Shown one piece after another: positions 63,352 through 64,000 of a stretch of DNA of 64,000 nucleotides. This stretch comes from Sphaerochaeta halotolerans. GTDB lineage: Bacteria; Spirochaetota; Spirochaetia; Sphaerochaetales; Sphaerochaetaceae. Made by a program: the position numbers and the translations under genes. Location of the stretch: the NCBI RefSeq assembly GCF_003429665.1, contig NZ_QUWK01000008.1, positions 1 through 64,000 of the forward strand, in the 5' to 3' direction. Position 1 is the first letter of the stretch. Each line of letters begins with the position of its first letter. Under the pieces are notes generated by a model. The model was not told the origin of the DNA, ran no database searches, and saw nothing but the letters and a program-made list of their open reading frames with translations.

Positions 63352-64000
63352 ATGCAGATACTCTCAGGAAAAGAAGTAGCACAACACGTGTATGATACAC
63401 TCACCGAGGAAGCAGAACAGTTCTTGGAGGATTTTGGGTATGTCCCAACCCTTGCTGTAGTCCTGGTAGGTGAAGATCCGGCAAGCCAGAGCTATGTGGC
63501 AGGAAAGAAGAAAGCCTGTCTTTCTCTGGGCTTCGGCCATAAAGACTATCATCTACCCGCAGATACATCACAGGAACAGCTTCTAGATCTAATCCATCAA
63601 TTAAATGAAGACTCCTCAGTCCATGGGATCTTGGTTCAGATGCCACTACCAGATGGGCTTGATCCTGATAAGGTTATTCAATCTATTTCTGTCGAGAAAG
63701 ATGTGGATGGATTCCATCCTCAAAGTGTCGGGAACCTTCTGATCGGCAATCCTGGCTTCGTAAGCTGCACACCACAAGGAGTAATGGAAATCCTTGACTA
63801 TTACCACATTGCGACCGCTGGCAAGCATGCTGTAATTGTAGGAAGAAGTAATATTGTAGGAAAGCCCATGGCAAGCCTCTTGGTCCAGAAAGGGAGAGAT
63901 GCAACAGTTACCATTTGCCATTCAAAAACAAAAGACCTTCCGTCCATCACTCGTCAGGCAGATATTCTCATTGCTGCTATTGGCAAACCACATTTTGTTA
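63352..64000 (+). CDS. folD: Methylenetetrahydrofolate dehydrogenase/cyclohydrolase FolD (3' truncated)
   Basis: Bifunctional folate enzyme (NADP-dependent dehydrogenase plus cyclohydrolase); the first 216 codons are present and the window edge cuts the rest. It has the catalytic Tyr/Lys region SQSYVAGKKKACLSLGF, GILVQMPLPDGLD, KDVDGFHPQSVGNLL, SCTPQGVMEIL, and the NADP-binding AVIVGRSNIVGKPMASLL. GAGGAG is present before the ATG. The reading frame is uninterrupted to the edge. Confidence 0.96.
   Translation, partial: MQILSGKEVAQHVYDTLTEEAEQFLEDFGYVPTLAVVLVGEDPASQSYVAGKKKACLSLGFGHKDYHLPADTSQEQLLDLIHQLNEDSSVHGILVQMPLPDGLDPDKVIQSISVEKDVDGFHPQSVGNLLIGNPGFVSCTPQGVMEILDYYHIATAGKHAVIVGRSNIVGKPMASLLVQKGRDATVTICHSKTKDLPSITRQADILIAAIGKPHFV

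Noticed and set aside
1-64000. CRISPR arrays, insertion sequences, prophage or integron
   Set aside because: No regularly spaced repeats, transposase, integrase or phage structural genes were recognised; the accessory patches are small.

Overview
The window looks like chromosome from a free-living, sugar-fermenting spirochaete, most likely Sphaerochaeta or a close relative. This is an inference from gene content. It carries a bacterial V-type ATPase operon with the DUF2764 protein, several ABC sugar importers whose binding proteins have 'AxGSKE'-type mature ends, an LptD/OstA-like barrel, and moderate GC. Most of it is dense housekeeping sequence with many ATGA or longer start-stop overlaps. 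No CRISPR array, rRNA or intact insertion sequence was seen.

Layout. 0.2-1.8 kb: RNase HI and a two-gene CHR (chromate-type) transporter. 6.5-1.7 kb, minus strand: an ABC sugar importer, a UPRTase-like protein and a TPR lipoprotein. 6.6-10.3 kb: adenylate kinase, a LacI regulator and a divergent GH13 enzyme with a candidate operator. 10.4-16.4 kb: an IMP dehydrogenase of the Tritrichomonas foetus type and a very large PAS/GGDEF/EAL protein. 16.46 kb: tRNA-Val(UAC) with its own promoter and terminator. 16.6-24 kb: YggS, an RluD-type synthase, an MBL-fold protein, a pentapeptide-repeat protein, RsgA and MutS2. 24-26.4 kb: a small accessory patch with two GIY-YIG-like genes (one frameshifted), a DUF6530-type gene and uridine phosphorylase. 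26.5-33.9 kb: the V-ATPase operon E-DUF2764-A-B-D-I-K, bounded by a good promoter and a terminator. 34-39.8 kb: an arabinoside operon (binding protein, two permeases, GH51 enzyme, ArsR-type regulator). 39.8-48.4 kb: Ogt, nitroreductase, YhcH-like protein, IspG, UvrA and LptD-like protein. 48.4-52.9 kb: phoH-pgpH-ybeY-corC. 53-56.4 kb: gap-pgk-tpiA-secG. 56.4-59.8 kb: flavodoxin-like protein, SurA-type PPIase, NusB, Map and a phosphoribosyltransferase. 59.8-61.4 kb: an AT-rich accessory island. 61.4-63.2 kb: a lipoprotein and an outer-membrane barrel on the minus strand. 63.35 kb to the edge: partial folD.

The most notable system is the island at about 59.8-61.4 kb. It has a HicA-like toxin frame with one in-frame TAA, an intact HicB antitoxin with an extra 63-residue tail, and immediately after it a SecB-like chaperone whose C-terminus matches SecB. 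This is the arrangement of a toxin-antitoxin-chaperone (TAC) system built on HicAB, here apparently disarmed in the toxin. A decayed minus-strand gene with its own in-frame TAG sits beside it.

Recurrent regulatory architecture: both ABC sugar operons have a strong inverted repeat between the binding-protein gene and the first permease gene, which fits differential expression by mRNA processing or attenuation.
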